Under the pieces are notes generated by a model. The model was given only the letters and a program-made list of their open reading frames with translations. It was not told where the DNA came from and made no database searches. A stretch of 64,000 nt of DNA, from NCBI GenBank assembly GCA_020723405.1, contig DYIY01000002.1, forward strand, positions 1 through 64,000, written 5' to 3'. A program made the position numbers and the translations under genes. This stretch comes from Thiobacillus denitrificans. GTDB taxonomy: Bacteria; Pseudomonadota; Gammaproteobacteria; Burkholderiales; Thiobacillaceae. This document shows positions 1 through 8,701 of this stretch, piece by piece (position 1 is the first letter of the stretch; each line of letters begins with the position of its first letter).

Positions 1-119
1 AGAAGGTCGAGGTGGAGAAGGTCGAGGTGGAGAAGGTCGAGGTGGAGAAGGTCGAAGTGGAGAAGGTCGAAGTGGAGAAGGTCGAAGTGGAAAAGGTCGA
101 AGTGGAAAAGGTCGAGGCG
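1..119 (+). repeat. 15-bp tandem repeat, about 8 copies
   Basis: Roughly eight head-to-tail copies of a 15-base unit (gagaaggtcgaggtg and one- or two-base variants) run from the window edge. The unit is five codons long, so changes in copy number keep the reading frame and only lengthen or shorten the (EKVEV)n tail. Copies drift toward the 3' end (aagtg, then gaaaag), the usual sign of expansion by slippage. It is coding, not a CRISPR: there are no spacers. Confidence 0.85.
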
Positions 120-197
120 GAGAAGCCGGAGCGCGAGGATAGGGAAAGGGTGGAAAAACCGGAAAAAGACGAAAAGCCCGAGAAGCGGGAGCGATGA
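1..197 (+). CDS. C-terminal end of a charged repeat protein (partial)
   Basis: The reading frame is open from the window edge (first full codon at 3) to a TGA at 195-197, so this is the tail of a gene that starts upstream. The first ~40 residues are a pentapeptide repeat of Glu-Lys-Val-Glu-Val, followed by a Glu/Arg/Lys/Pro-rich tail. Such a tail is highly charged and probably extended or helical. I do not recognise the family, and the domain that would identify it lies outside the window. The stop is 3 bases before the next ATG, so the two genes are probably co-transcribed. Confidence 0.6.
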   Translation, partial: KVEVEKVEVEKVEVEKVEVEKVEVEKVEVEKVEVEKVEAEKPEREDRERVEKPEKDEKPEKRER

Positions 198-200
198 CCC

Positions 201-968
201 ATGGTTAGACGAAGCGGTATCGTGGCGCTGTCCATGGTGGTCCTACTGGCGCCCTGGTCGGCCAGGGCCGACAAGCAGACCCTCTCCACCGGCCTGACGT
301 ACCTCACCGGCAAGTACGGCGAGAGCTACAGCACGGACGTGTACTACCTGCCGGTGGTCTTCAAGCAGGAATGGAAGCGCAGCCAATGCAAGGCCACAGT
401 TCCCTATCTGCGCATCCGCACGGGAAACAGTCCGCGAACGGAGGAGGAAGGGCTGGGAGACATCCTCACATCATGTACCTACAGCCTCATCGACAAACCC
501 TGGCATGGGTTCCTCGTGGATGCTCTGGGCAAGGTGAAATGGCCCACGGCCGATGAGCGGAAAAGCCTGGGAAACGGTCGGGTCGCCTATTCCCTGCAGG
601 CCGATGTCTATTACCTTTCCGGAGCCGTCACCCCCTTTGCCACCCTGGGTTACAAAATGCCCCAGGATCCCCCCGGCAGTATTCTGCGCAGCGTGTGGTA
701 CGGCACGGTGGGCCTGGCCTACAAGCATTCAAAGACGGACAGCATGGGTTTGCTCTGGGACATGCAGCAGGCCAGCCGGGTGGCCGGGCCGGGTATTGGC
801 CTGGACGCCGACGGCCGGCCCATCACCGGGGAGGATTCCATGGAACTGACGGCCTACTGGGTGCACAAATTCAATCCCCAGTACAAGCTTCAGCTCTACG
901 CCATCCGCGGTTTCAGTGACGCCAGCCCGGATCTGGGCTTGGGATTCATGTTCTCCCGGGTGTTCTGA
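201..968 (+). CDS. outer-membrane beta-barrel protein (transporter/MetA-pathway-like)
   Basis: A 255-aa protein with a Sec signal peptide (hydrophobic core then APWSARA, cleavage before DKQ). The mature part has alternating amphipathic strands (DVYYLPVVF, ADVYYLSGAVTPFATLGY, SMELTAYWVHKF) and ends in phenylalanine, the usual signature for BAM-dependent barrel insertion. It resembles small barrels of the 'phenol MetA degradation'/transporter class, whose substrates are mostly unknown. It starts 3 bases after the stop of the repeat protein. The following 137 bases lead to the secretion operon, so it could be functionally tied to that machine, but nothing in the sequence proves this. Confidence 0.7.
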   Translation: MVRRSGIVALSMVVLLAPWSARADKQTLSTGLTYLTGKYGESYSTDVYYLPVVFKQEWKRSQCKATVPYLRIRTGNSPRTEEEGLGDILTSCTYSLIDKPWHGFLVDALGKVKWPTADERKSLGNGRVAYSLQADVYYLSGAVTPFATLGYKMPQDPPGSILRSVWYGTVGLAYKHSKTDSMGLLWDMQQASRVAGPGIGLDADGRPITGEDSMELTAYWVHKFNPQYKLQLYAIRGFSDASPDLGLGFMFSRVF

Positions 969-1105
969 CGTGTCCGGCGGGGTTTGCGCGCAGCTTGTAA
1001 CAATCCCCTTCTATCCTGTGCGGTTTCCGTCGTGCCGAGACTGCCGTGCTGTCGTTTTCCCCGTTCTGGGTTAAATTCCCCCCGTTTCCGCCTACCGTAA
1101 CTGCC

Positions 1106-1525
1106 ATGTCTCGCCGCGCCGCTTCCGGTTTCACCCTGCTCGAACTCCTCGTGGTGCTCGTCATCATCGGCTTGCTGGTGGCCTTCGTCGGGCCCAATTT
1201 CTTCAAGCACGTGGGCAAGTCCGAAGTGAAGGCGGCCAAGGCCCAGATCAAGGCGTTGGAGGATGCCCTGGACCAGTACCGCCTGGACGTGGGGCGCTAC
1301 CCCACCAGCGAGCAGGGCCTGGACGCCCTGAATGCCCAGCCCTCGGGCGAGACCCGCTGGCAGGGCCCCTACCTGGCCAAGGCCGTGCCCAAGGACCCCT
1401 GGGGCAATGCCTATGTGTATGCCGCGCCCGGCGAGCATGGCGAATACGACCTGCAATCCCTGGGCAAGGACGGCCAACCCGGGGGCCAGGGCGAAGCCGC
1501 CGACATCGGCAACTGGCAACAGTGA
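1106..1525 (+). CDS. gspG: major pseudopilin GspG
   Basis: A 139-aa type II secretion major pseudopilin. The ATG at 1106 gives a short basic leader (MSRRAASG) followed by the processing site G|FTLLELLVVL with Glu at +5. The C-terminal part carries the conserved GspG block: YPTSEQGLDAL, a GPYL segment, PKDPWGNAY and a DG..GG...DI.NW ending that forms the calcium site in the family. An upstream in-frame start at 1046 would add 20 residues before the leader and is unlikely. It is the first gene of the secretion-like operon, with gspF 30 bases downstream. Confidence 0.92.
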   Translation: MSRRAASGFTLLELLVVLVIIGLLVAFVGPNFFKHVGKSEVKAAKAQIKALEDALDQYRLDVGRYPTSEQGLDALNAQPSGETRWQGPYLAKAVPKDPWGNAYVYAAPGEHGEYDLQSLGKDGQPGGQGEAADIGNWQQ

Positions 1526-1555
1526 TCAAGAAGACCGTTCCGCCGCCCGCCCGTC

Positions 1556-2743
1556 ATGCAGTTTGAAATCCGCGCCCTGGGGCCCGCCGGCCGCAAGACC
1601 CTGACCGTGGAAGCGGCAGGGGCCGGAGAGGCGGCGGAACAGGCCCGGGGCCAGGGCTACCAGGTGCTGACCGTAGCGCCGCGCACCGGCGTTGCCGCCC
1701 GTTGGCAATCCCGGGGCAGCCATTTTCCCCTGGTCCTCTTCAGCCGTGAGTTGATGGCCCTGCTGGCCAGCGGCCTGGCCCTGACCGAAGCCCTCCAGAC
1801 GCTGGTGGAGAAGGAAGGCAAGGGGGAAACCCGGCAGATTCTGGAAGGCGTGGTCCAGCACCTCTTCGAAGGGGAGCGTTTTTCGGCGGCCATCGCCCAT
1901 TTTCCCGAATCCTTCCCGCCCCTCTATGTCTCGGTGGTTCAGGCTTCCGAGCGCACCAGCGGCCTGTCCGAAGCCCTGGCCCGCTACGTGACCTACCAGG
2001 AACAGGTGGAACTGGTGCGCAAGAAGGTCACGGCGGCGGGGGTCTATCCCTTGCTGCTGCTGGGAGTGGGGGGGCTGGTGGCCCTGTTCCTGCTGGGCTA
2101 CGTGACGCCGCGTTTTGCCGGCATCTATGAAGGCAACATGGACCGCCTGCCCTGGGCCTCCCGCCTGCTCATCGCCGCCGGGGGCTTCATCGAGGCCCAC
2201 GCCGTAACGGCCCTGGCCGGGGTGCTGGCCTTTGCCGCCCTGGTGGTCTGGGGCCTCACCCGGCCGGCCTCTCGGGCCTGGTTCTCCCGGCTCCTGTGGC
2301 GCATGCCCGGGCTGGGCGAGAACCTTCGGGTGTTCCACCTGACCCGTTTCTACCGCACCGTGGGCATGCTGCTGCAAGGGGGCATCCCGGTGGTCCAGGC
2401 CCTGGGCATGGCCGAGGGCCTGCTGCATCCCGAGTTGCGCCTGCGTCTGGACGGGGCCACCCGCATGATCCGGGAAGGCCAGTCCCTGTCCCGGGCCATG
2501 GAAGACAACGGCCTGTGCACCCCGGTGGCGGTGCGTCTGCTGCGGGTGGGCGAGAAGTCCGGCCGCATGGGCGACATGATGGAATCCGTGGCCCGCTTCC
2601 ACGACGAGGAACTGGCCCGCTTCGTGGAATGGTTCACCCGTCTCGTGGAGCCCATCCTCATGGCCCTCATCGGCCTGGTCATCGGCGTCATCGTGGTGTT
2701 GCTCTATCTGCCCATCTTCGAACTGGCCGGGAGCCTGGAATGA
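1556..2743 (+). CDS. gspF: inner-membrane platform protein GspF/PilC family
   Basis: A 395-aa polytopic platform protein. Two repeated cytoplasmic GspF domains are visible: residues ~60-180 (LFSRELMALLASGLALTEAL and AIAHFPESFPPLYVSVVQASE) and ~260-380 (HLTRFYRTVGMLLQGGIPVV). Membrane segments lie at ~165-190, ~215-235 and ~363-388. It anchors the assembly ATPase and feeds pseudopilin subunits into the growing fibre. The stop overlaps the gspE start as ATGA, indicating translational coupling. Length is typical (about 400 aa). Confidence 0.9.
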   Translation: MQFEIRALGPAGRKTLTVEAAGAGEAAEQARGQGYQVLTVAPRTGVAARWQSRGSHFPLVLFSRELMALLASGLALTEALQTLVEKEGKGETRQILEGVVQHLFEGERFSAAIAHFPESFPPLYVSVVQASERTSGLSEALARYVTYQEQVELVRKKVTAAGVYPLLLLGVGGLVALFLLGYVTPRFAGIYEGNMDRLPWASRLLIAAGGFIEAHAVTALAGVLAFAALVVWGLTRPASRAWFSRLLWRMPGLGENLRVFHLTRFYRTVGMLLQGGIPVVQALGMAEGLLHPELRLRLDGATRMIREGQSLSRAMEDNGLCTPVAVRLLRVGEKSGRMGDMMESVARFHDEELARFVEWFTRLVEPILMALIGLVIGVIVVLLYLPIFELAGSLE

Positions 2744-4413
2744 AATCCCTTACCGCTTCGCCCATCGACGCGGGCCTGGTGGCCCGGGCCCGGGAGGAGG
2801 CCCCCCGGCGGGGCATGAGCGCCCTGGCGGTGCTCCAGGAAACCCTGGCCCTGCCGCCCGAGTCCTTCCTGGTGGAACTGGCCGAGGCCTTCGCCTACCC
2901 GGCCCTGGACATGGCCCGGCTGCGGGACATGGAGCCCGCCTTCGACCTGATTCCCTTCGCCCAGGCCCTGGACCGGGAATGCGCGGCCTGCCGGGACGAC
3001 ACCGGCCGGGTCTGGTTCGTCTTCGCCGACGTGCTCAACCCGGCCCTGGAAGAATGGGCCGAGCATCGCCTGCAGGTGGCCTTCACGCCGGCCCTGGCGT
3101 TGCGCGACGACATCCTGGCCTGGCTGCACCGGCTGGAAGTGAACCTGAAGGCCATGGACGGGGTGGGCAGCCTCACCGCCGAATCCGGCAGCGGCGAACG
3201 GGTGGAGGAGATCTCCCTCCAGGCCATCGGCGCCGACGCTTCGCCGGTGGTGAAGCTGACCCATTCCACCCTGTACGACGCCCTGTCCACCGGCGCCTCC
3301 GACATCCACCTGGAAAACGATCCCTCGGGCCTGGCCATCAAGTACCGCATCGACGGGGTGCTGACCCAGATCGCCCACACCCCGGGCCGGGAGATGGCGG
3401 AGCAGGTCATTTCCCGCATCAAGGTCATGGCCGAACTGGACATCGCCGAGCGGCGGGTGCCCCAGGACGGCCGCTTCAAGGTCAACATGCGCGGCCGGGA
3501 GATCGACCTGCGGGTATCCATCATGCCCGGCGTGTTCGGCGAGGACGCGGTGCTGCGGGTGCTGGACCGGCAGCAGTTGTCCGACGAACTCAAGGGCATC
3601 ACCCTGGAGCGCCTGGGTTTCGACGTGGATACCCTGGCCCGGGTGCGCCGTCTGGCCCGGGAGCCCTACGGCATGGTGCTGGTCACCGGCCCCACCGGCT
3701 CGGGCAAGACCACCACCCTCTACGCCGCCCTGTCGGAGATCAACACCGGCCGGGACAAGATCATCACCATCGAGGACCCGGTGGAATACCAGTTGGGCGG
3801 GGTGTTGCAGATCCCCGTCAACGAGAAGAAGGGCCTCACCTTCGCCCGGGGCCTGCGTTCCATCCTGCGCCACGACCCGGACAAGATCATGGTGGGCGAA
3901 ATCCGCGACGCCGAGACCGCCCAGATCGCCGTTCAGTCGGCCCTCACCGGCCACCTGGTGTTCACCACCGTCCATGCCAACAACGTGTTCGACGTGATCG
4001 GCCGGATGATGCACATGGGCCTGGACCCCTACAGCTTCGTCTCCGCCCTCAACGGAGTGCTGGCCCAACGCCTGGTGCGGATCAACTGTCCCCATTGTTC
4101 CGAGCCCTACGTGCCGTCCGCCCAGGTGCTGGCCGATTCCGGCCTGGACAGCGCCGAGGGCTTCGACCTGCGGGCCGGCCGGGGCTGCGCCCAGTGCCGG
4201 GGCACCGGCTACAAGGGGCGCAAGGCCATCGCCGAGATGCTCCTGCTCACCGACGAGATCCGGGAACTCATCGTCGCCCGGGCCCCCATCCGGGCCCTCA
4301 AGGAAGCGGCCTTCCGTTCCGGGGTGAAGACCCTGCGGGAAGTGGCCGTGGGACTGGCCCGGCGGGGGGAGACCACCCTGGAGGAGATCAACCGCGTGAC
4401 TTTCGTCGCCTGA
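2740..4413 (+). CDS. gspE: assembly ATPase GspE/PilB family
   Basis: A 557-aa secretion ATPase. The ATG at 2740 overlaps the gspF stop (ATGA). It has an N-terminal GspE-II/MshEN-like domain, then the ATPase core: Walker A GPTGSGKTTT at ~residue 316, the Asp box ITIEDPVEYQ, Walker B with IMVGEIRDAETA and the His box LTGHLVFTTVHAN. A zinc tetracysteine follows with CPHC at ~450 and CAQC at ~484, which marks extension-type GspE/PilB rather than the retraction ATPase PilT. It powers pseudopilus assembly from the cytoplasmic side. All catalytic motifs are intact. Confidence 0.93.
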   Translation: MKSLTASPIDAGLVARAREEAPRRGMSALAVLQETLALPPESFLVELAEAFAYPALDMARLRDMEPAFDLIPFAQALDRECAACRDDTGRVWFVFADVLNPALEEWAEHRLQVAFTPALALRDDILAWLHRLEVNLKAMDGVGSLTAESGSGERVEEISLQAIGADASPVVKLTHSTLYDALSTGASDIHLENDPSGLAIKYRIDGVLTQIAHTPGREMAEQVISRIKVMAELDIAERRVPQDGRFKVNMRGREIDLRVSIMPGVFGEDAVLRVLDRQQLSDELKGITLERLGFDVDTLARVRRLAREPYGMVLVTGPTGSGKTTTLYAALSEINTGRDKIITIEDPVEYQLGGVLQIPVNEKKGLTFARGLRSILRHDPDKIMVGEIRDAETAQIAVQSALTGHLVFTTVHANNVFDVIGRMMHMGLDPYSFVSALNGVLAQRLVRINCPHCSEPYVPSAQVLADSGLDSAEGFDLRAGRGCAQCRGTGYKGRKAIAEMLLLTDEIRELIVARAPIRALKEAAFRSGVKTLREVAVGLARRGETTLEEINRVTFVA

Positions 4414-4417
4414 GCCC

Positions 4418-5155
4418 ATGGCCAACGAAACCTGCATTGCCCTGCTGCCCGGCCGCGCCGTCCTGCGCGCCGGCGGGCGCCTGGTTGAACAGACGGCGGG
4501 GGAGGGCTGGGACGGCGCCCTGCAAGCCCTGTCCGGTTTGCTCAAGGATGCCCGGCCCCGGGGCAAGGTCGCCGTGGTGCTGTCCCATTTCTATGCCCGG
4601 GCCCAGTTCATGGAACCGCCGCCGCTGCGTCTGACGCCCGCCGAGATGGAAGGCTGGATCGCCGGTCGCCTGGTGGAGAGTTACGGCAGCGAGGCCGCGT
4701 CCTGGCGGGCCGTCTGGCAGGACGTGCCGCCGGGCCGGGTCCTGCCCGTGGCCCTCATGGAAGGACTCCGCTACGACACCCTGGTGCGACACCTGCGGGA
4801 AGCCGGCCTGGACGTGAACCGGGCCGAGCCCTGGTTCAGCGTGGCCTGGAACCGCCATCGCCGGTCCATCCGGGGCGACGGTTGGCTGGCCCTGCTGGAG
4901 CCGGGCCGCCTGGCCCTGGCACGGGTCCAGGGCGGACGGCCGGTCAGTCTGCGCTTCGCCCAGACCGGGGCTGCCCCCATGGAGGTGCTGGGCGCCCTCA
5001 TGGCCCGGGAAAGCCTGAACCTGGGGGTCGCCACACCGGGTACCCTCTGGCTGGCGGCGGTGGGCGTGGCCGTGCCGGAACAAGCCGAACTGGGGGGCTG
5101 CGCAATGCGCAGCCTGCTGCCTGCCGGCGTCGATGGGAGCGGACTCCTGCCATGA
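4418..5155 (+). CDS. PilM/GspL-like actin-fold assembly protein (divergent)
   Basis: A 245-aa soluble protein between gspE and a PilN-like gene, the position occupied by PilM in pilus operons and by GspL in type II secretion. The sequence (IALLPGRAVLRAGGRLVEQ at the start, WLALLEPGRLALARVQGG in the middle) fits alternating strands of an actin-like fold, but I see no clear ATP-binding motif. No membrane segment is present, so the membrane part of a GspL would be supplied by the next protein, as in the split PilM/PilN arrangement. Assignment rests mainly on gene order. The start lies 4 bases after the gspE stop; the end overlaps the next ATG. Confidence 0.6.
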   Translation: MANETCIALLPGRAVLRAGGRLVEQTAGEGWDGALQALSGLLKDARPRGKVAVVLSHFYARAQFMEPPPLRLTPAEMEGWIAGRLVESYGSEAASWRAVWQDVPPGRVLPVALMEGLRYDTLVRHLREAGLDVNRAEPWFSVAWNRHRRSIRGDGWLALLEPGRLALARVQGGRPVSLRFAQTGAAPMEVLGALMARESLNLGVATPGTLWLAAVGVAVPEQAELGGCAMRSLLPAGVDGSGLLP

Positions 5156-5697
5156 GACTAGACCTGGATTTCGCCCATCCTCGGCCCCGGCCCGCGCCCC
5201 TGGGCTGGGCCCTGCTTGGCCTGGGCCTGCTGGCGGCCGCCTGGGCGGGCTGGCGCTATGAGCAGGTTGCCGGGGAAAACGCGAGTTTGCAGGCCCGGGT
5301 GGCGACCTTGACCCCCCAGGCCAAGGCCCGCAAGACCGTCACGCCCAGCACGCGGCCCGTGGGCAGCGTGGCCGCCACCCAGCAGTTGCTGGCGGCGGAC
5401 TGGGGCGGGCTGCTGGTGGAACTGGAAACCGCCCGTCCCGAGAAGCGCATCGCCCTGCTCAACCTGGACGCAGAGCCCGGCCGGGGCAATCTGGGCATCA
5501 CCGCGGAAGCCATCGACCACGCTGCCATGCTGGCCTGGATGGACGCCCTGGAAGCCCTGCCGTCCCTGGAAAAAGTGGCCCTGGTGAGCCACGCCAACCA
5601 GGAACGGGAAGGGGAGAAGCCGGTCCGTTTCACCCTCAAGGCCCGCTGGCTGAGCACGCCCCGGCTCCAGGCCGGGGATACCGGGAGGCAACCATGA
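5152..5697 (+). CDS. PilN-like bitopic inner-membrane protein
   Basis: A 181-aa protein with a short cytoplasmic N-terminus (MRLDLDFAHPRPRPAP), a single membrane helix at ~16-35 (LGWALLGLGLLAAAWAGW), a short coiled segment (ENASLQARVATLTPQ) and a periplasmic alpha/beta domain. The N-terminal LDF peptide matches the PilN motif that docks on PilM in type IV pilus systems. The ATG overlaps the previous stop (ATGA at 5152-5155) and its own stop overlaps the next start. It probably links the cytoplasmic actin-like protein to periplasmic alignment proteins. Confidence 0.65.
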   Translation: MRLDLDFAHPRPRPAPLGWALLGLGLLAAAWAGWRYEQVAGENASLQARVATLTPQAKARKTVTPSTRPVGSVAATQQLLAADWGGLLVELETARPEKRIALLNLDAEPGRGNLGITAEAIDHAAMLAWMDALEALPSLEKVALVSHANQEREGEKPVRFTLKARWLSTPRLQAGDTGRQP

Positions 5698-6233
5698 GCG
5701 CCCGTACCCGGCCTTCCATCCAGGCCTGGCTGGGCTGGGCCCTGGCTCGCCTGGGTCGGCCCGGCCAGTTTGGACTGGCACTGCTGGCCGGCGGCCTGAT
5801 CACCTGTATCGGGGTTGTCCATCCTCTGGAATCTGACAACCAGGCCCTGGCGGCCCAGGCGGAACAGTTGGCCCGCCGGCCGCCCCCCCCCTCGGCGGAA
5901 GTGAGCGAACAGGCCTGGCTGGCCCGTCTGCCCGCCGACCACGCGGGGCACGGCTACCTGGCCAAGCTGTTCGCTGCGGCCGAAGCCGCCGGCATTGCCC
6001 TGGAAGAGGGTCGCTACCGGGACGCCCGGGATGGGGACAGCGGCCTCAACCGCCTGTCCATCGTCCTGCCGGTCAGCGGTTCCTATCCTGCCCTGCGCGC
6101 TTTCCTGGCCAAGGCCCTGACCCAGGAGCCCAGCCTGGCCCTGGAGGGCCTGCGTCTGTTCCGCGACAGCATCGAAGACGGTGAAGTCCAGGGTGAAGTC
6201 CGTTTCCTGCTCATCCTGGGAGGGCGGCCGTGA
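5694..6233 (+). CDS. PilO/GspM-like alignment protein
   Basis: A 179-aa protein with a cytoplasmic N-terminus, one membrane helix at ~24-42 (QFGLALLAGGLITCIGV), a short coiled-coil (ESDNQALAAQAEQLARR) and a periplasmic ferredoxin-like domain (RLSIVLPVSGSYPALRAFL and VQGEVRFLLILG). This is the layout of PilO and GspM. It probably heterodimerises with the PilN-like product. It overlaps both neighbours by four bases (ATGA upstream, GTGA downstream), so dosage is likely coupled along the operon. Confidence 0.65.
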   Translation: MSARTRPSIQAWLGWALARLGRPGQFGLALLAGGLITCIGVVHPLESDNQALAAQAEQLARRPPPPSAEVSEQAWLARLPADHAGHGYLAKLFAAAEAAGIALEEGRYRDARDGDSGLNRLSIVLPVSGSYPALRAFLAKALTQEPSLALEGLRLFRDSIEDGEVQGEVRFLLILGGRP

Positions 6234-6721
6234 ATCCCCGCCATCTCCTCCTGGGCGCGGCCCTGGCCGGCGCGGTCTATCTCAGCCTGTTTCCCCCCAT
6301 GGCCGAGGAGGAACCGGAGGTGGTGGCGCCCACCCGCCGGGCGATCGCCACTGGCGTGGCGGGCCCAGGGCCCGTTCCCACGGCACTCCCGACTGCGACA
6401 GCCCGCCCCCCCATCGCCGAGGAAGCCGCAGCCGACCTGTTCCAGTCCCAGAACTTCCGGCCGCCGCCCCCGCCGCCGCCCAAGATCGTGGCACCACCTC
6501 CGCCGCCCCCCATGGCGCCGCCCTTGCCGTTCACCCTGGTGGGCATCTGGACGGAAGACGGCAAGGAAACCGTGTTCCTGTCCCGGGGCGAGCAGGTGGT
6601 GTTCGCCCACAAGGGGGACCGGCTGGCCGGTGGTTGGCGTCTCGACGAAGTGCGCCCCGAGGCCCTGCTGTTCACCTATGAATCCCTGAACCAACAAAAG
6701 ACCCTGAGGATTTCCCCATGA
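6230..6721 (+). CDS. PilP/GspC-like periplasmic linker protein
   Basis: A 163-aa protein starting with GTG at 6230 that overlaps the previous stop. A membrane helix lies at ~4-23 (HLLLGAALAGAVYLSLFPPM). A long proline-rich periplasmic linker follows, with two polyproline runs at ~80-100, then a C-terminal ~65-aa beta domain (FTLVGIWTEDGKETVFL ... GDRLAGGWRLDEV) like the homology region of GspC or the PilP C-domain. These domains contact the secretin N0 domain, and the secretin gene follows directly. There is no lipobox, so it is GspC-like in anchoring rather than a PilP lipoprotein. Confidence 0.65.
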   Translation: MNPRHLLLGAALAGAVYLSLFPPMAEEEPEVVAPTRRAIATGVAGPGPVPTALPTATARPPIAEEAAADLFQSQNFRPPPPPPPKIVAPPPPPPMAPPLPFTLVGIWTEDGKETVFLSRGEQVVFAHKGDRLAGGWRLDEVRPEALLFTYESLNQQKTLRISP

Positions 6722-8697
6722 GAACGATGCTTCTCGCGCTGGCCTGCGCCACGCTCCTGGCCGGATGCGCCAGCGACAAGGCCATCAAGGAGGGCGAGCG
6801 CCTGGTGGCCGAGGGCCACTCCGAGGAGGGCCTCAAGCAATTGGAACAGGTGGTCAAGGAGGAGCCGGGCAATGTCCAGGCCCGGGCCGCCCTGTTGCGC
6901 AGCAAGGAGGGCCTCCTGCGCAAATACCAGGGCGTGGCTGAAGCGGCCCTCAAGGCGGAACGCTTCGACGAGGCTGCTGCCGCCTACCGGGAAATGCTCA
7001 AGCTCCATCCCGAGAACGTCCGGGCCCCGGCGGGTCTGGCCGACGTGGAAACCGCCCGGGCCAACCGGGCCCTGCTCAACGAGGCCGAGGCCCTGATCAA
7101 GAAGGGCGAATACGACCCGGCCCGCTTCAAGCTGCGCGCCGTGCTGGCCCGGGAACCGGCCAACGCCGCCGCCCGGGCCCTGTTGAAGCAGGCCGACGAA
7201 AAGGCCGGCAAGCCCCAGGGCGTGGAGGCGGTGCAACTGGACGCCAAGTACCGCAAGGCCATCACCCTGGAGTTCCGCGACGCGCCCCTGCGCAACGTGT
7301 TCGACGCCATCTCCCGGCAATCGGGCCTCAACTTCGTGTTCGACAAGGACGTGCGCACCGACTCCAAGGTGACCCTCTACGCCCGCGACACGGCCATCAC
7401 CGACGCCCTGGACATGCTCCTGGCCACCAGCCAGTTGAACCGCAAGATCCTCAACAGGAACACGGCCCTGATCTACCCCAACATCCCCGTCAAGCAGCGG
7501 GAATACCAGGACCTGGTGGTGAAGAGCTTCTTCCTGGCCAACGCCGACGCCAAGACCACCCTGAACATGGTCAAGAGCCTGGCCAAGTCCAGGGACGTGT
7601 TTGTGGACGAGAAGCTGAACCTGTTGGTGGTGCGGGACACCCCGGAAGCGGTGCGCCTCATCGAGAAGCTCATCGCCGTCCAGGACCGGCCGGAGCCGGA
7701 GGTGATGCTGGAGGTGGAGATCCTGGAGGTGAAGCGCAGCAAGCTACTTGAGCTGGGGGTGCAGTGGCCGACTTCGTTGAGCTTGCTAAGCAAGGAACGG
7801 GTTAACACCGCCACCTCCGATAGCACCGGCGCTACTGTCGTAACGGGGGTGAGCTATATCGATGTTCCCCAGACTTTGAGTCTGCTTCAGAATATTTCCA
7901 AGCAGACCGTTCTCATGAATACGACCCCGGGCGTCACCGCCAACAAGACCGACGGCGACGTGAACATCCTGGCCAACCCCCGCATCCGGGTGAAGAACAA
8001 GGAGAAGGCCAAGGTCCACGTGGGCGACAAGGTGCCGGTCATCTCCTCCAACACCACGGCCAACGGGGTGGTGTCCGAGTCCGTCTCCTTCCTGGACGTG
8101 GGCCTCAAGCTGGAAGTGGAACCCCAGATATATCTGGAGGGGGACGTGGGCATCAAGGTGGGCCTGGAAGTGTCCAACATCGTCCAGCAGATCAAGACCT
8201 CCACCGGCACCCTGACCTACCAGTTGGGCAGCCGCAACGCCAACACCGTGCTGCGCCTCAGGGACGGGGAAACCCAGATCCTGGCCGGCCTCATTTCCGA
8301 CGAGGACCGCTCCAGCGCCAGCAAGGTGCCCCTGCTGGGCGAGATCCCCCTGCTGGGCAAGCTGTTCTCCAGCAACCGGGACGACAAGAGCAAGTCGGAG
8401 ATCGTCCTGCTCATCACCCCGAGGGTGGTCCGCAACCTGGATCGTCCGGACCTGGTCCAGGGCGAATTCTTCGCCGGTACCGAGGCCGCCGTGTCCGACC
8501 AGCCCCAGCAGATCCGCCCGGCGGCTTCGTCTGCCAGCGGTACCCTGAGCAGTCCCCGGGGCCGTCTGCCGAGCCGGGTGGTACCCGCCGTCCCGGCACC
8601 GGATCAGGACCGGGACGAGGAGGAGCCCGAAGCACCCGAGGCGCCCGCCACGCCGCCGGTCCCTCCGCCGGCCGGCACGCCGTCCAGACAACCCTGA
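6718..8697 (+). CDS. gspD: secretin GspD/PilQ/MshL family, lipoprotein
   Basis: A 659-aa outer-membrane secretin. The signal peptide ends in a lipobox (LLAGC, Cys at ~17), so it is probably a self-piloting lipoprotein. Residues ~25-170 form TPR-like helical repeats, which ordinary GspD lacks. An STN/N0 domain follows (EFRDAPLRNVFDAIS), then N-domains and the secretin core with the conserved C-terminal block (VPLLGEIPLLGKLF ... SEIVLLITPRVV). The last ~80 residues are a Pro/Ala/Ser-rich tail. TPR plus secretin is typical of the type II/IV hybrid machines rather than of classical GspD. The ATG overlaps the previous stop. Confidence 0.88.
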   Translation: MRTMLLALACATLLAGCASDKAIKEGERLVAEGHSEEGLKQLEQVVKEEPGNVQARAALLRSKEGLLRKYQGVAEAALKAERFDEAAAAYREMLKLHPENVRAPAGLADVETARANRALLNEAEALIKKGEYDPARFKLRAVLAREPANAAARALLKQADEKAGKPQGVEAVQLDAKYRKAITLEFRDAPLRNVFDAISRQSGLNFVFDKDVRTDSKVTLYARDTAITDALDMLLATSQLNRKILNRNTALIYPNIPVKQREYQDLVVKSFFLANADAKTTLNMVKSLAKSRDVFVDEKLNLLVVRDTPEAVRLIEKLIAVQDRPEPEVMLEVEILEVKRSKLLELGVQWPTSLSLLSKERVNTATSDSTGATVVTGVSYIDVPQTLSLLQNISKQTVLMNTTPGVTANKTDGDVNILANPRIRVKNKEKAKVHVGDKVPVISSNTTANGVVSESVSFLDVGLKLEVEPQIYLEGDVGIKVGLEVSNIVQQIKTSTGTLTYQLGSRNANTVLRLRDGETQILAGLISDEDRSSASKVPLLGEIPLLGKLFSSNRDDKSKSEIVLLITPRVVRNLDRPDLVQGEFFAGTEAAVSDQPQQIRPAASSASGTLSSPRGRLPSRVVPAVPAPDQDRDEEEPEAPEAPATPPVPPPAGTPSRQP

Positions 8698-8701
8698 CGC
8701 C

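Noticed and set aside
1-119. CRISPR-like array
   Set aside because: The repeats are directly adjacent with no spacers and encode an in-frame peptide repeat.
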